DNA from: an uncultured Campylobacter sp.
GTDB lineage: Bacteria > Actinomycetota > Actinomycetes > Mycobacteriales > Mycobacteriaceae
Length of the DNA: 64,000 nt
Assembly (NCBI GenBank): GCA_946221035.1
Contig: CAMIME010000007.1
Span: forward strand, 4,180 to 68,179
Direction: 5' to 3'
Positions 1 to 8,723 of the stretch are shown one piece after another (positions within the stretch are counted from its first letter, which is position 1; each line of letters starts with the position of its first letter). The notes below the pieces were generated by a model that did no database searches, was not told the origin of the DNA, and saw only the letters and a program-made list of their open reading frames with translations. Made by a program: the position numbers and the translations under genes.

Positions 1-258
1 GTGAGGTTTGCCCATCAGTTCGCCGTCCAGGAGCAGCATGGAGTCGCAGCCCACCACGACATCATCCGGGTACTCGTCTGCGACGGCGCCAGCCTTGGCG
101 CGGGCGAGGGTGGTGACGGTGGGGGCCGGAGGTTCGTCGATAAGCGAGGCAAGGAGCGCGTCCTCGTCGATGTGCGCGGGATGCAGCACGGGGCGCACCC
201 CGCCCTGCTCGAGCAGCATGCGTCGCGAGGGCGATTGCGATGCCAACACGAGGCGCAT
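1..258 (-). CDS. maf: Maf-family nucleotide pyrophosphatase (C-terminus beyond window)
   Basis: Only the first 86 codons are inside the window; the gene runs off the left edge. The N-terminus MRLVLASQSPSRRMLLEQGG carries the Maf signature (hydrophobic strand, then SxSPRR-like S-P-S-R-R), and DDVVVGCDSMLLLDGELMGK matches the second conserved block with the catalytic Asp. Maf proteins hydrolyse non-canonical or modified nucleoside triphosphates in the cytoplasm. The ATG overlaps the accE stop by one base (TGATG), so it is translated as part of the accD2-accE-maf operon, an order known from C. glutamicum. A copy of the dispersed 11-bp word lies at 135-145. Confidence 0.93.
   Translation of the reverse strand, partial: MRLVLASQSPSRRMLLEQGGVRPVLHPAHIDEDALLASLIDEPPAPTVTTLARAKAGAVADEYPDDVVVGCDSMLLLDGELMGKPH
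135..145 (+). repeat. Dispersed 11-bp word CGTCGATAAGC, copy 1
   Basis: Exact match on the + strand inside maf. On the gene strand it encodes Leu-Ile-Asp followed by Glu. Confidence 0.85.
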
Positions 259-443
259 CAGAAGTACGCTGCCGAATCGAAGGCGTGCGGGTTAAATGCG
301 GCGGCCGGGTGGGACACACCCCACAGGTTCGCGTCCGGCGTCACCCCGGCCAGCTTGCGCTCGCGCTGGAGCTGTTCCAGCACCTGGGTGAGCGCGGCAA
401 GCTCCGCCTCGGTGGGGTTGCCTTTGATGACCTTGATATTCAC
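258..443 (-). CDS. accE: Acyl-CoA carboxylase epsilon subunit
   Basis: A 61-residue protein beginning MNIKVIKGNPTEAELAALT. The motif KGNPT-x-EELAAL followed by a short tail with W and AFNP is typical of actinobacterial AccE, the small subunit that stabilises the biotin carboxylase/carboxyltransferase complex making malonyl-CoA or long-chain carboxyacyl-CoA. It sits 9 nt after accD2 and overlaps maf by one base. Length is normal for the family. In C. glutamicum AccE is required for both the acetyl-CoA and mycolate carboxylases (established knowledge). Confidence 0.93.
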   Translation of the reverse strand: MNIKVIKGNPTEAELAALTQVLEQLQRERKLAGVTPDANLWGVSHPAAAFNPHAFDSAAYF

Positions 444-452
444 CTGACCTCC

Positions 453-1862
453 TTACAGCGGGATGTTGCCGTGCTTCTTCTGGGCGGGGTAGGCCACCTT
501 GCGCTCGAGGAGCCGCAGGCCCTCAAGCACTTGGGCGCGGGTGGCTGAAGGCTCGATCACCGCGTCCACGAGGCCGCGTTCCGTGGCCACATAGGGGTTC
601 AGGTTCTCCTCGGCGTACTTCGCGGCGTCGGTGCCAATCGCTTCTGCGGCGGTTTCGGCATCCGCCAGCGCGATCTGCGCAGTCGGCCACGCGAACACCA
701 GGTCAGCGCCCAAGCCCTTCGAGCCGAGCAGCGCGTACGCCGACCCGAGGGCCTTGCGGGTGACCACGGTAATGGTGCCAACCTGCGCCTCCGCGAACGC
801 GTAGGCCAAAGCTGCGGCACCGGCCTCGTCCTCAGAAGAATCAAACCCCGGTGAGTCCACGAACTGCACGATCGGCAGGTTGAACGCGTCGCAGGTGCGG
901 ATAAAGCGGGCGGCCTTGCGCGCGGCGTCGCGGCTTAACCGGCCGTCACGCTCGCGCGGCTGCGTAGCGACGACCCCGATTGCACGCCCCGACACATGCG
1001 CCACACCGGTGACCACGTTGTCCGCGAAACCCTCCGCGAACTCGAGAAAGTCCCCGTCGGTGACGGCGTTGATGACCTCGAGGACGTCGTAGGCCTGGTC
1101 GTCCTCATCCGGGATGATGGTGTCGAGGTCGGTCTGGGAATCCGCGGGCTCCCCACCCAGCGGAGACGCCGCTTTGTTGTTCAACGGCAGGTAGCTGAGA
1201 ACCTTGCGCGCCAAGTCGACGGCCTCGGAATCCGTTCCGGCGCTGAGCTGGGCCGAGTCGGCGGAGGAAAGCGAGGCTCCTTCAGCCACGATGGTGATGT
1301 CCGCCAGTGGCACCGTCGCCGCCGCGAGGGCTGCGGCGTCGCCCGCCACCACGGCGATCTGCGGGATCAGGCCGGAAGCGCGGGTGGCGGCGCGCAGGAT
1401 TTGGGCCTGCACGTGGGCGGTAACAATGCCTTCCTTCCAGCGCGGGCCGGTGGAATCATAAATGCCGATCAGCGGCACGCCGGTCTTAGTCGCCAGCTCG
1501 TAGACCTTGAGCACCTTCTCGCCGTAGACCTCACCGATCTGGCCGTCGAAGATGGTGGGGTCTTGGGAAAAGACGCACACGCGCCGGCCGTCGATAAGCC
1601 CGTAGCCCGTGATCACGCCGTCAGTGGACGGCTTCGTGCGGTCCATCTTGTAGGCCTCGACGCGGTGCTTGGCCAGCGCATCCGTTTCCACGAACGAGCC
1701 TTCGTCGAGCAGCCTGAGCACCCGCTCGCGGGCGGTAGCGGCGCCGGCATCGTGCACGGCATCGATCGCGTCCTGACCGGCCGGCGCCTGCGCCTCATCC
1801 AGGCGGTTGCGCAGATCCTGGATACGGCCAGCGGTGGTGGTCATGTCGGGTTTAGAACTCAT
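453..1862 (-). CDS. accD2: Acyl-CoA carboxylase carboxyltransferase (AccD2/DtsR2-like), shortened and lacking catalytic motifs
   Basis: A 469-residue crotonase-fold carboxyltransferase. The C-terminus (EGLRLLERKV...KKHGNIPL), the position next to accE and the N-terminal TTAGRIQDLRNRLDEAQAP fit C. glutamicum DtsR2/AccD2, which is about 537 aa. DtsR2 works with AccD3 in mycolate synthesis. Two regions are abnormal. The first oxyanion loop, normally G-A-C-A-G-G near residue 175, reads AGDAAALAAATVPLAD. The second, normally PGFLPGxxQExxGIIRxGAKLL, is shortened to PGFDSSEDEAGAAALAYAF, and YGGAYCVMG has become LGSAYALLG. Conserved flanks and an intact frame argue against a pseudogene; a structural, non-catalytic subunit is my inference. 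The start is a leaderless ATG, with TACACT at 1871-1876. Confidence 0.85.
   Translation of the reverse strand: MSSKPDMTTTAGRIQDLRNRLDEAQAPAGQDAIDAVHDAGAATARERVLRLLDEGSFVETDALAKHRVEAYKMDRTKPSTDGVITGYGLIDGRRVCVFSQDPTIFDGQIGEVYGEKVLKVYELATKTGVPLIGIYDSTGPRWKEGIVTAHVQAQILRAATRASGLIPQIAVVAGDAAALAAATVPLADITIVAEGASLSSADSAQLSAGTDSEAVDLARKVLSYLPLNNKAASPLGGEPADSQTDLDTIIPDEDDQAYDVLEVINAVTDGDFLEFAEGFADNVVTGVAHVSGRAIGVVATQPRERDGRLSRDAARKAARFIRTCDAFNLPIVQFVDSPGFDSSEDEAGAAALAYAFAEAQVGTITVVTRKALGSAYALLGSKGLGADLVFAWPTAQIALADAETAAEAIGTDAAKYAEENLNPYVATERGLVDAVIEPSATRAQVLEGLRLLERKVAYPAQKKHGNIPL
1589..1599 (+). repeat. Dispersed 11-bp word, copy 2
   Basis: CGTCGATAAGC inside accD2, encoding Leu-Ile-Asp-Gly on the gene strand. 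Confidence 0.85.
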
Positions 1863-1870
1863 AGCGCCTC

Positions 1871-1876
1871 AGTGTA
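1871..1876 (-). promoter_or_regulatory. -10 box of leaderless accD2-accE-maf transcript
   Basis: TACACT on the minus strand, 8 nt before the accD2 ATG, with no Shine-Dalgarno sequence between them. This is the usual spacing for actinobacterial leaderless promoters. Confidence 0.5.
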
Positions 1877-1896
1877 GATTCCGTGCTTTCCGCATT

Positions 1897-1907
1897 GCTT
1901 ATCGACG
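1897..1907 (-). repeat. Dispersed 11-bp word, copy 3 (intergenic)
   Basis: GCTTATCGACG on the + strand, in the 74-bp gap between accD2 and addA, so no protein sequence explains it. It lies just outside the left edge of the addAB-katA block, inverted relative to the copy at 11526-11536. Both continue as CGTCGATAAGCAAT. Confidence 0.85.
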
Positions 1908-1936
1908 GCTCCGTCGCCCGCGTTTCACCGCGGACC

Positions 1937-4900
1937 TCACGCAGTCCCGCGGGTGAGTGTGACCAGCTGTGTGCCGTCCGGTTTCGTGCCGTCGAGGAAG
2001 ATCAGCTCGAGGCGGACGACCGGCTCCCCGAGCACCTTCTCCACGATCTGGGCGTACAGTTCCAGCTGGGTGAGGTAGCTTTCCACTCGTTCCGGACGGG
2101 CATAGGCATCCGTCTTGTAGTCGGCGATGACCCAACCCTCCCCGTCCTTGTACAGCAGGTCGATGTAGCCGTTGACCGCAACGCCGTCGATCATGTCTGC
2201 GACCGGAAGCTCCGGGTAGCACACCGTTGCTGGTGCGACGGCTTTCTCAAACGGTTTCGATTTCGAGAACGCGCGTGCAGCGTCTGCTACCTCGGCTGCG
2301 GCGGAGCCGTCCAAGTCGTAGCGTGCCGCTGAGACCTGGGCGAGCCTTGCAATCTCCTCCGGCGTTATCGGAACACCAGAAACGAGCAAACGTTCCATAA
2401 CTTCGTGCACCGCGGAGCCGAAATTCGTGCCCGTCGCTTTGCGCTTCACGTTGGCGTTGACGTGAGTGTGGTGGCCCAGGGGCGTTGCTGCCTGGGATGC
2501 CACCGCGGGCCGCAGCCGCTGGCCCGTGACTTTGGTGGCGTAGGGGAGGTTTGTCGTCTCCGGATTTTCTTTCTCCGGTTTCCTATTTGCGTCTGTGCCA
2601 CCAGCGTCACCAGCGTCACCAGCATCACCAGCTCGCTCCTCCTCAACCTGGTGGCCGGCGTGGGCAATCGCGGTCACGCCGATGCGGGGTGCGACACCGG
2701 CCGCGTTGTTCAGCGCAGCGACGAGGCGCTCCGAAGAAATGTCTGTGCCGGAAGCGACGTCCAGGGTGCGTGGTGCGGTCTCAATTGGGTGCGAGGGCGC
2801 GGATAGGTCCTGCCTGTCCACGAGCACGAGTCCGCGCTCAGCAAGTTCCGCCAACCCTTCCGGGCCCGCTGCCTCCCCGAGTGCGCGAAGCGCGTTCAGT
2901 AGGGGAGTGCCCTTCGTCTTCGAGTAGGGGTAGCCATCCTTCGTTTTCTTGAGGAAGTTGGCGTGCAGTGGCACCGCCAGCACCGATTCCGCACGCGTGA
3001 GCGCGACGTAGAGCAAGCGCACGAGCTCACCGTTATCCGCAGCGTGCTCGTATGCCTTGGTCTCCGCGTACTCGTCGTCCACCGCTTCGCCCAGTTTGAT
3101 GATCGCGCGTGGTGGGTTGGTGCGCGTCATACCGTGTTCCACGTCCTGATCGCGGTGGTCGCCGCTGACACCTGCGACAATCACCATCGGGAATTCCAAC
3201 CCCTTTGACTTGTGGATGGTCATCACCCGCACCCCGCCGGCATTGTTGTCCAGCACCGGGTCGGACGGTCCCTGCGTCTGCGGCGCCTGCTCGTCAGCCC
3301 ACCTGACAAACTCCCGCACACCGAGACCCGTCGAGCGGCTGAACTCGTCAGCCAAGCCGAAGAAATGGTTGAGGCTGCCGAGCGCGTGCGCCTGATGGGA
3401 CGCAACAAAGCCTTCAACCAGGCCGAATTCTTGGGCGACAGCGCGAGCCGCACCACCGGCATCGAGACTGCGCACCTGACGCGAAAGCTCGCCCAGCTTC
3501 TCTTGCTGCTCCGCAACAAACGTCTCACCCGCCACCACTGCGCCGCTGGCCCTCGTAGCACGCTCCGCAGCTTCGTGTTCCGCGATTTGCGCATCGGAGC
3601 AGCCGATCAGTGCGGTCCGAAGCGCCGCGATCTGCGCGAAACCATCCGCCGGGTCCCCGATCGCACGCAGCACGGTCAGCAGATCGTTGATCTCCGGTAC
3701 GTAGAAGATGCTCGCCGACCCTTCGGACACGGCGGGAATGCCAGCACGCTCGAGGGCGCGGATGATGCGCAACGAGTCCTTGTTCGCGTACACCAAAATC
3801 GCGATGTCGCTGTACGTGAGAGGACTCGCGATGCGGGTCTTGTCATCCGGCTTGTGTTTCAGGTAGCTCGGGTCGTTATTCTCCGTCGCGGCACGGATCA
3901 GCGCGATGATGTCCGCCTCTTCCGCTTCCCGACGTTCCTCGACTGACCGTTTCGCCTCCGGGTTCGCCGCACTTTCAGCTGAGTGGACGAACACCACGCG
4001 GCCGGGCAGCTGCACGGACGAGCCGTCCGAGTGCAGCCCCGTTGCCACGCCTTGATCCAGCATCGCCTCATACGCGGCCTGCGCCGGTAGACCAGGAGCG
4101 CGCTTACTTGCCCCGAACATCTGATCAAACAGCGCGTTGACCGCACCCGTAACCCGCGAAGAAGAACGGAAGTTCTGCGACAACGTCAGCAGCATGCCCT
4201 CGGCCTGTTCGTCCTCGGTACCGGGTGCCGCGTAGGCGCGCATCACGGAATCGTAGTTGTCGATGTCCGCGTTGCGGAACTTGTAAATCGACTGCTTCGG
4301 GTCGCCCACCATGAACAGCCGGCCAGGCAGCGGCTTGTCGCCTGCACCGGCCGCAATCGCCCGAACGATTTCGTACTGCACGGGGTCGGTGTCTTGGAAC
4401 TCGTCCACCACAATCACCGGGTACTGCTGGTGCAAACGAGCGCGCACGTTCGCCCGCTCAGTCTCGCCCGCCGCATCAATCTCGTTCGCCGGGTCGACCA
4501 CAAGGTCCCTGGCCAGGTAAATCATGTCGTGGTATTCGAGGGTGCCCCGCCTGATTCGAGCGTCTTTTTCCCGGGTTACCAGCGCGGCGAGGACCGTGGT
4601 CACCTGGCGGTGCGCCCGCTTCATCCGGGGCAGCCCCCGGTCCTCGTAATGCTGTTTGACGGCCTGGAGGAGGCCCGCCGCGCCCGCTTTGCCCTCGGTT
4701 TCGTCGGCGGGGAGGCCGTGGCTGCGCAACCACGTGATTGCAGATTCCGGCAAAGAAACTCCGGCCCATTTATTCTTGTCTCCATACCTGCCGGGGCTCG
4801 GAATCACAGGCTGCCACGCGCTTAAGTCCGCAACCTCGCCTTTCGCCGCGGCTTGAAATGCCTCTGCAGCGTCCTCAACTCTGGCCAGGAGCGTGTCCTT

Positions 4901-5755
4901 GGACTCTTCATCTGCGCAGGGTTTTCCGCCTGAGCCATTAAAGGCATCTCGGAGGTCGCTCAGTGCATCGTATGCCTCCTCCGCCTCCGCGAGATCGTCA
5001 TCATGGGAGGGGATCTTAACCTCGGGCGGGTCCAGCGTCGGCGCGAGCGCCCCCCAGTGTTCATCCATCCACTTCACCTGATCCGCGATGTGCCCGATGG
5101 TCGCTTTGTGCTCGAGGAGGAAGGCGAAGTCCGACCCGACCGTTTCCGGATCAACCTTGAGGTCGTACGCGTCACGTAGCTCCGCCACCTCGTCGCGGGC
5201 CGTCGGATCGCTCGCGACCAGCCGGGTGAAAAGGTCCACCGCGGCATCGGTGCGTCCGGTGGCGTCGACCAGCTGGCGCAGCTCGTCGACCTTGTCCACC
5301 TTGGGTGGCAGGCCCGCCTCGAGCGGGAATTGTTTCAGCAGCCGCAGGCAGAAGGAGTGAAGGGTGCCAATTGCCGCGCCGGGCAACCCTTCGAGGGCGC
5401 GGTGGGCGCGGGCCTTGGCCTCATCGGTGCCTGGGTCGTCGAACGTAGTGGTCTGGCCTTCAAATGGGGTGTGCTTACCTGTCTGGGCGACCTCGGTGAG
5501 TGCGTTGCGCAAGTCGGCCACGAGTTTGCCCGCTGCGGCTTCGGTGAACGTGATGGCGGCGATCTGGTCGATGGTCACCCCGTCGCGGATGATCAGGGTG
5601 AGCAGACGCTGAATCAGCGTCGTGGTCTTTCCGGAGCCGGCGCCAGCCTGAACAAAGATGTTCTCGTCAGTCTTCAGGCGGATGAGCTCACGCGCCTCCA
5701 GGTCAGCTTGGCGCAGTGCGTCGGCGTCGTGTGTGTGCTGTTCAGTGGCGCTCAT
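1937..5755 (-). CDS. RecB/AddA-like UvrD-family helicase-nuclease
   Basis: A 1272-residue superfamily 1A helicase with a C-terminal nuclease. Walker A is QAGAGSGKTTTL (residues 36-47). Walker B is VIVVDEFQDTDPVQ, about residue 450. Motif VI is RLLYVALTRAESVLAV, about residue 955. The RecB-type PD-(D/E)XK core GYIDLLYKDGEGWVIADYKT lies near 1195-1215. Such proteins process double-strand DNA ends with a second subunit. The partner gene is immediately upstream and overlaps it by ATGA (5752-5755). Near residue 1045 there is a variable GDAGDAGDAG linker encoded by a 9-bp DNA repeat. A distinct AdnAB pair exists at 49321-55639, so this is a second machine. AddA is the best family name, but I did not run a search. 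Confidence 0.85.
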   Translation of the reverse strand: MSATEQHTHDADALRQADLEARELIRLKTDENIFVQAGAGSGKTTTLIQRLLTLIIRDGVTIDQIAAITFTEAAAGKLVADLRNALTEVAQTGKHTPFEGQTTTFDDPGTDEAKARAHRALEGLPGAAIGTLHSFCLRLLKQFPLEAGLPPKVDKVDELRQLVDATGRTDAAVDLFTRLVASDPTARDEVAELRDAYDLKVDPETVGSDFAFLLEHKATIGHIADQVKWMDEHWGALAPTLDPPEVKIPSHDDDLAEAEEAYDALSDLRDAFNGSGGKPCADEESKDTLLARVEDAAEAFQAAAKGEVADLSAWQPVIPSPGRYGDKNKWAGVSLPESAITWLRSHGLPADETEGKAGAAGLLQAVKQHYEDRGLPRMKRAHRQVTTVLAALVTREKDARIRRGTLEYHDMIYLARDLVVDPANEIDAAGETERANVRARLHQQYPVIVVDEFQDTDPVQYEIVRAIAAGAGDKPLPGRLFMVGDPKQSIYKFRNADIDNYDSVMRAYAAPGTEDEQAEGMLLTLSQNFRSSSRVTGAVNALFDQMFGASKRAPGLPAQAAYEAMLDQGVATGLHSDGSSVQLPGRVVFVHSAESAANPEAKRSVEERREAEEADIIALIRAATENNDPSYLKHKPDDKTRIASPLTYSDIAILVYANKDSLRIIRALERAGIPAVSEGSASIFYVPEINDLLTVLRAIGDPADGFAQIAALRTALIGCSDAQIAEHEAAERATRASGAVVAGETFVAEQQEKLGELSRQVRSLDAGGAARAVAQEFGLVEGFVASHQAHALGSLNHFFGLADEFSRSTGLGVREFVRWADEQAPQTQGPSDPVLDNNAGGVRVMTIHKSKGLEFPMVIVAGVSGDHRDQDVEHGMTRTNPPRAIIKLGEAVDDEYAETKAYEHAADNGELVRLLYVALTRAESVLAVPLHANFLKKTKDGYPYSKTKGTPLLNALRALGEAAGPEGLAELAERGLVLVDRQDLSAPSHPIETAPRTLDVASGTDISSERLVAALNNAAGVAPRIGVTAIAHAGHQVEEERAGDAGDAGDAGGTDANRKPEKENPETTNLPYATKVTGQRLRPAVASQAATPLGHHTHVNANVKRKATGTNFGSAVHEVMERLLVSGVPITPEEIARLAQVSAARYDLDGSAAAEVADAARAFSKSKPFEKAVAPATVCYPELPVADMIDGVAVNGYIDLLYKDGEGWVIADYKTDAYARPERVESYLTQLELYAQIVEKVLGEPVVRLELIFLDGTKPDGTQLVTLTRGTA
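2598..2633 (+). repeat. 9-bp tandem repeat inside addA-like gene
   Basis: Four near-identical units of the form (c/t)caccagc(g/a/t). They encode the GDAGDAGDAG linker between helicase and nuclease domains. Copy number could vary between strains without breaking the frame. Confidence 0.7.
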
Positions 5756-8688
5756 CGGGTGGCCTCCGCATCGGTTGCAGTATCAGTCGCTGTGGCGTCG
5801 TTCATGGGCAAAAGTGGTAGGTGGCCGTGGCCCGCAAGCCCCAGCGCGTCCGTTACCGCTTGGTACTGGGTGACACCGATTCGTAGCTCCGCGTCGTCGA
5901 CCCAATCTCCGAGCTTCGCGCTTGGAGGGAACACGCCGGAGGCGACGTACCGGTAGATTTCGCCGAGGACGTGCCGGAGCAGCTCGATGGTGGGCTCGGT
6001 GATTTCGATGCTCACCTCACCCTTTTCTTTTCCGTCCTTGCCTTCCCCAGATTCTTGGAAGTACCAGTAGCGGGAGGTCACGCTGGTCACTTCTGGCTCG
6101 CCCGCCAAGGCGTTTGAGACCTCCGGGAACCATGCGCCCACATCGCGGGCAATCTCGGCGGGTAGGTCGCGTTGGACGAAGCGCTGGTATAGGGCATAGC
6201 CGTACAGCGCGAGCTGGAACTTGAATCCGTTTTCTGGACCGCCAATTGGGGACTCGGACAGGGATTTCTTCGCTTTCGATAGCCCGGAGCCTGATTTGTA
6301 GTCAGTGATCCGGATGGCAGTTCCGTCATCTCCCGGCTTGTAATCCACCCGGTCAATCAAGCCGCGGAAGTGCATCCGCTCACCGGACGGCAAGACAATG
6401 AACGGGGCGTCCGGCGCGTCGTCTTCTGCGGCGTCCTTGCCAAAGCCCAGCTCCGCGGCGATCGGGCGCCACCCCTTCAAGACATCCCGTTGTTCCGCCT
6501 CGAACCAGGCGTCCAACCGCTTCCTGGCGGTGGACTGGAAACTCTTCATCGCTGCCTCGTTCACACGCGCCGTGCTGAATTCCGAAAGGTGGCGCTCCAC
6601 GATCTCGTCGAAACGGGGGCGCGCGACTGCAGTCCACCAGTCCGCCTTGTCAATCGGCTCTGCTGCCTTATGCGCGGGAATGAGGACTTGAACGGTCCAA
6701 TCCTCGAAGATGCTGTGGTAGAGCGATCCGCCCTCGGTCGCCTCGATGCCGAGGGGATCCACGTTGTCCGCGAGCGGGTAGGCGTGCAGCACGCGCTCGA
6801 TGAAGAAGAACTGCGGCGAGACGGTGAACCGTTCGAGCGCGGAGTTGGACACTTCGCCGGCCAGCAGCTCCCGGCCGAGGTCACTTCCCGTGTACCCGTT
6901 GAACTCGGCCCCTACGTCCGATTCGCGGGCACCCGAATTCCGGTACGCCATCACCTCCGCGTAACGGCTCCCGTCGCCTGAGCCCTGTGCTGCCCGAAGC
7001 AATGCCAGGTCCTGCGCGCTGATCGGGCTGATGGTGCCGTCGGCAAGCAGCTGTGCGGCTTGGCCGTAGTCGACCACTGGCACCTTGAGATCGGCGTCAC
7101 CCAGCCGGGACCTCAGGCCGCTTTCGGACACCCACTGGGAGGGCTGGGTCTTTCCGGAACCATCCTGGTGGGAGCGCGGGTTCGACAACACCACTTTGCG
7201 CGCCGAGCGAAGCGTCGCGTCGAAGGCGTTGTCGCGGTACCGGAGGAAATCCGCGGCGGCCGTGTTCGACTGACCGGGCGTGATGGTTGCGCTCGCGGTC
7301 ACCGACCCTGGAAGCGCCGCATCCACAGCGCCGACGATGAACGCGGTGTCCAGGTCGCGCCCGTCCAAGCTCGAGAGAGGGCCCAAGGTGACCAGCCCGC
7401 GGTGAGCCGCCACTTGCGGCCGGTCGAACAACGCGCCCACCGCATCAATGGCGCGCTCGCGGCTCACGGCCCCGCGCTGCGCAGCCAGGTGGTCCAAAAC
7501 CCCGTCCCTGTAGATCACCTCGGCACCCCACGGAGCACGCAAACGCTTGTCGACGAGCCCCCGCAGGCACTGCGCCACCTCACCCCACGACTCGGCATTC
7601 CACACCGCCTCAAGATCTCGGCGCAGTTCAAGGACCCAACCACGCACCGATTCAGCGCTGGTTTTCTTCCCCTCGTTCTCTGCCCGGGAAGGCGCATCCC
7701 AGTCCGTGCCCGCGTAGTACTGCTGATCCTTATCGCGCGTCACAGCATCGAAGCGAGCCAACGAGGGCCGGGTGTCCTCCTCAACTGCACCGGTTTGCAG
7801 CAGGCCGGCGAGGTCGCGCCGGTTCGTCTGCGCGGGATCGATTCGCAGCAGCGTCACAATCGCCCGGAAGTACGGGTTCTGCGCCCACACGTCGATCGAC
7901 GGCGCAGTGAACGGAATCCCTGCCTGCTCAAATGCCCGCACCAGCGCCGGTAGCTGCACCTCGTCGCAGTACGCGACGCTCAGCCGGTGCAGCGGGGTGC
8001 GCTGCTCTACGGCTTGCGCCACCTTCGCCGCGACGTACTTCGCCTCGTCCGCCTCGGCGACGAAGGTGACCCGCTCCAGCACCTCAGGTGCGCCGGCGAA
8101 CTTCACCCATTCTGCGCACCCGAACTGCTCGAGCGTCCACTGTGTCACCGAGTCGAAGGCCACCTCTCCCACCACGATGAGGTTTCGCTCGGACGCGACC
8201 TCGCGCGCCGCCTCCACCGCCTCGGGGTACGTGTACACCTCCTTGCCGACACGGCGGAGGACCTCGTCTGTCATCTCGGCCACAGCCGTTGGCAGAGCCA
8301 GATCATCGTGCTCGCTGCGCCAGGAAGCCGGGAAATTTGCCAAGGTGAAGACCGCGTCCGTCAGCCCCTCAAGGGTGGCGGGGGAGGAGTGCAGGTGTTT
8401 CCTATGAAAGACCGTTTCCCTGGGAGCGTCGTCGCGTAGCAGGTCCGCGACCTCGGCGGCGACATCCTCGCGCTGAAGCGGACGGCGGCCCAGCACGCGG
8501 GCTGCGTCTGCGACAAACGCGGCGACGGTTTGCACAACCACATTGGCTACCGGCCCCTGTGAGGCGGCAGCACGCGTCACGTCGTCCACCGCCGCGGGAC
8601 TGCACAATAATGTCACTGGTGAAAGCGGGTCTTTGCCCTGCACCCGATGTAGGGCGCTGATGATCTGTTCCCCGAAATCTGCAGGCAT
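5752..8688 (-). CDS. AddB-like PD-(D/E)XK nuclease, partner of the AddA-like helicase
   Basis: A 978-residue protein from the ATG at 8688 (MPADFGEQIISAL). A TTG at 8736 is an alternative start that would overlap the truncated birA copy. The N-terminus (SPVTLLCSPAAVDD) sits where a helicase P-loop would be but has no GxxGxGKS/T, so it is probably an inactive helicase-like scaffold, as in many AddB proteins. The C-terminal nuclease core FRGLIDRVDYKPG...IRITDYKSG (about residues 770-800) keeps the acidic-x-K signature. I see no clustered cysteines for the AddB iron-sulfur staple. The stop overlaps the addA-like start (ATGA), so the two are co-translated. Confidence 0.8.
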   Translation of the reverse strand: MPADFGEQIISALHRVQGKDPLSPVTLLCSPAAVDDVTRAAASQGPVANVVVQTVAAFVADAARVLGRRPLQREDVAAEVADLLRDDAPRETVFHRKHLHSSPATLEGLTDAVFTLANFPASWRSEHDDLALPTAVAEMTDEVLRRVGKEVYTYPEAVEAAREVASERNLIVVGEVAFDSVTQWTLEQFGCAEWVKFAGAPEVLERVTFVAEADEAKYVAAKVAQAVEQRTPLHRLSVAYCDEVQLPALVRAFEQAGIPFTAPSIDVWAQNPYFRAIVTLLRIDPAQTNRRDLAGLLQTGAVEEDTRPSLARFDAVTRDKDQQYYAGTDWDAPSRAENEGKKTSAESVRGWVLELRRDLEAVWNAESWGEVAQCLRGLVDKRLRAPWGAEVIYRDGVLDHLAAQRGAVSRERAIDAVGALFDRPQVAAHRGLVTLGPLSSLDGRDLDTAFIVGAVDAALPGSVTASATITPGQSNTAAADFLRYRDNAFDATLRSARKVVLSNPRSHQDGSGKTQPSQWVSESGLRSRLGDADLKVPVVDYGQAAQLLADGTISPISAQDLALLRAAQGSGDGSRYAEVMAYRNSGARESDVGAEFNGYTGSDLGRELLAGEVSNSALERFTVSPQFFFIERVLHAYPLADNVDPLGIEATEGGSLYHSIFEDWTVQVLIPAHKAAEPIDKADWWTAVARPRFDEIVERHLSEFSTARVNEAAMKSFQSTARKRLDAWFEAEQRDVLKGWRPIAAELGFGKDAAEDDAPDAPFIVLPSGERMHFRGLIDRVDYKPGDDGTAIRITDYKSGSGLSKAKKSLSESPIGGPENGFKFQLALYGYALYQRFVQRDLPAEIARDVGAWFPEVSNALAGEPEVTSVTSRYWYFQESGEGKDGKEKGEVSIEITEPTIELLRHVLGEIYRYVASGVFPPSAKLGDWVDDAELRIGVTQYQAVTDALGLAGHGHLPLLPMNDATATDTATDAEATR

Positions 8689-8723
8689 GGTTGCAACGTT
8701 AGCGGCTGCGCCGACACGGAGCT

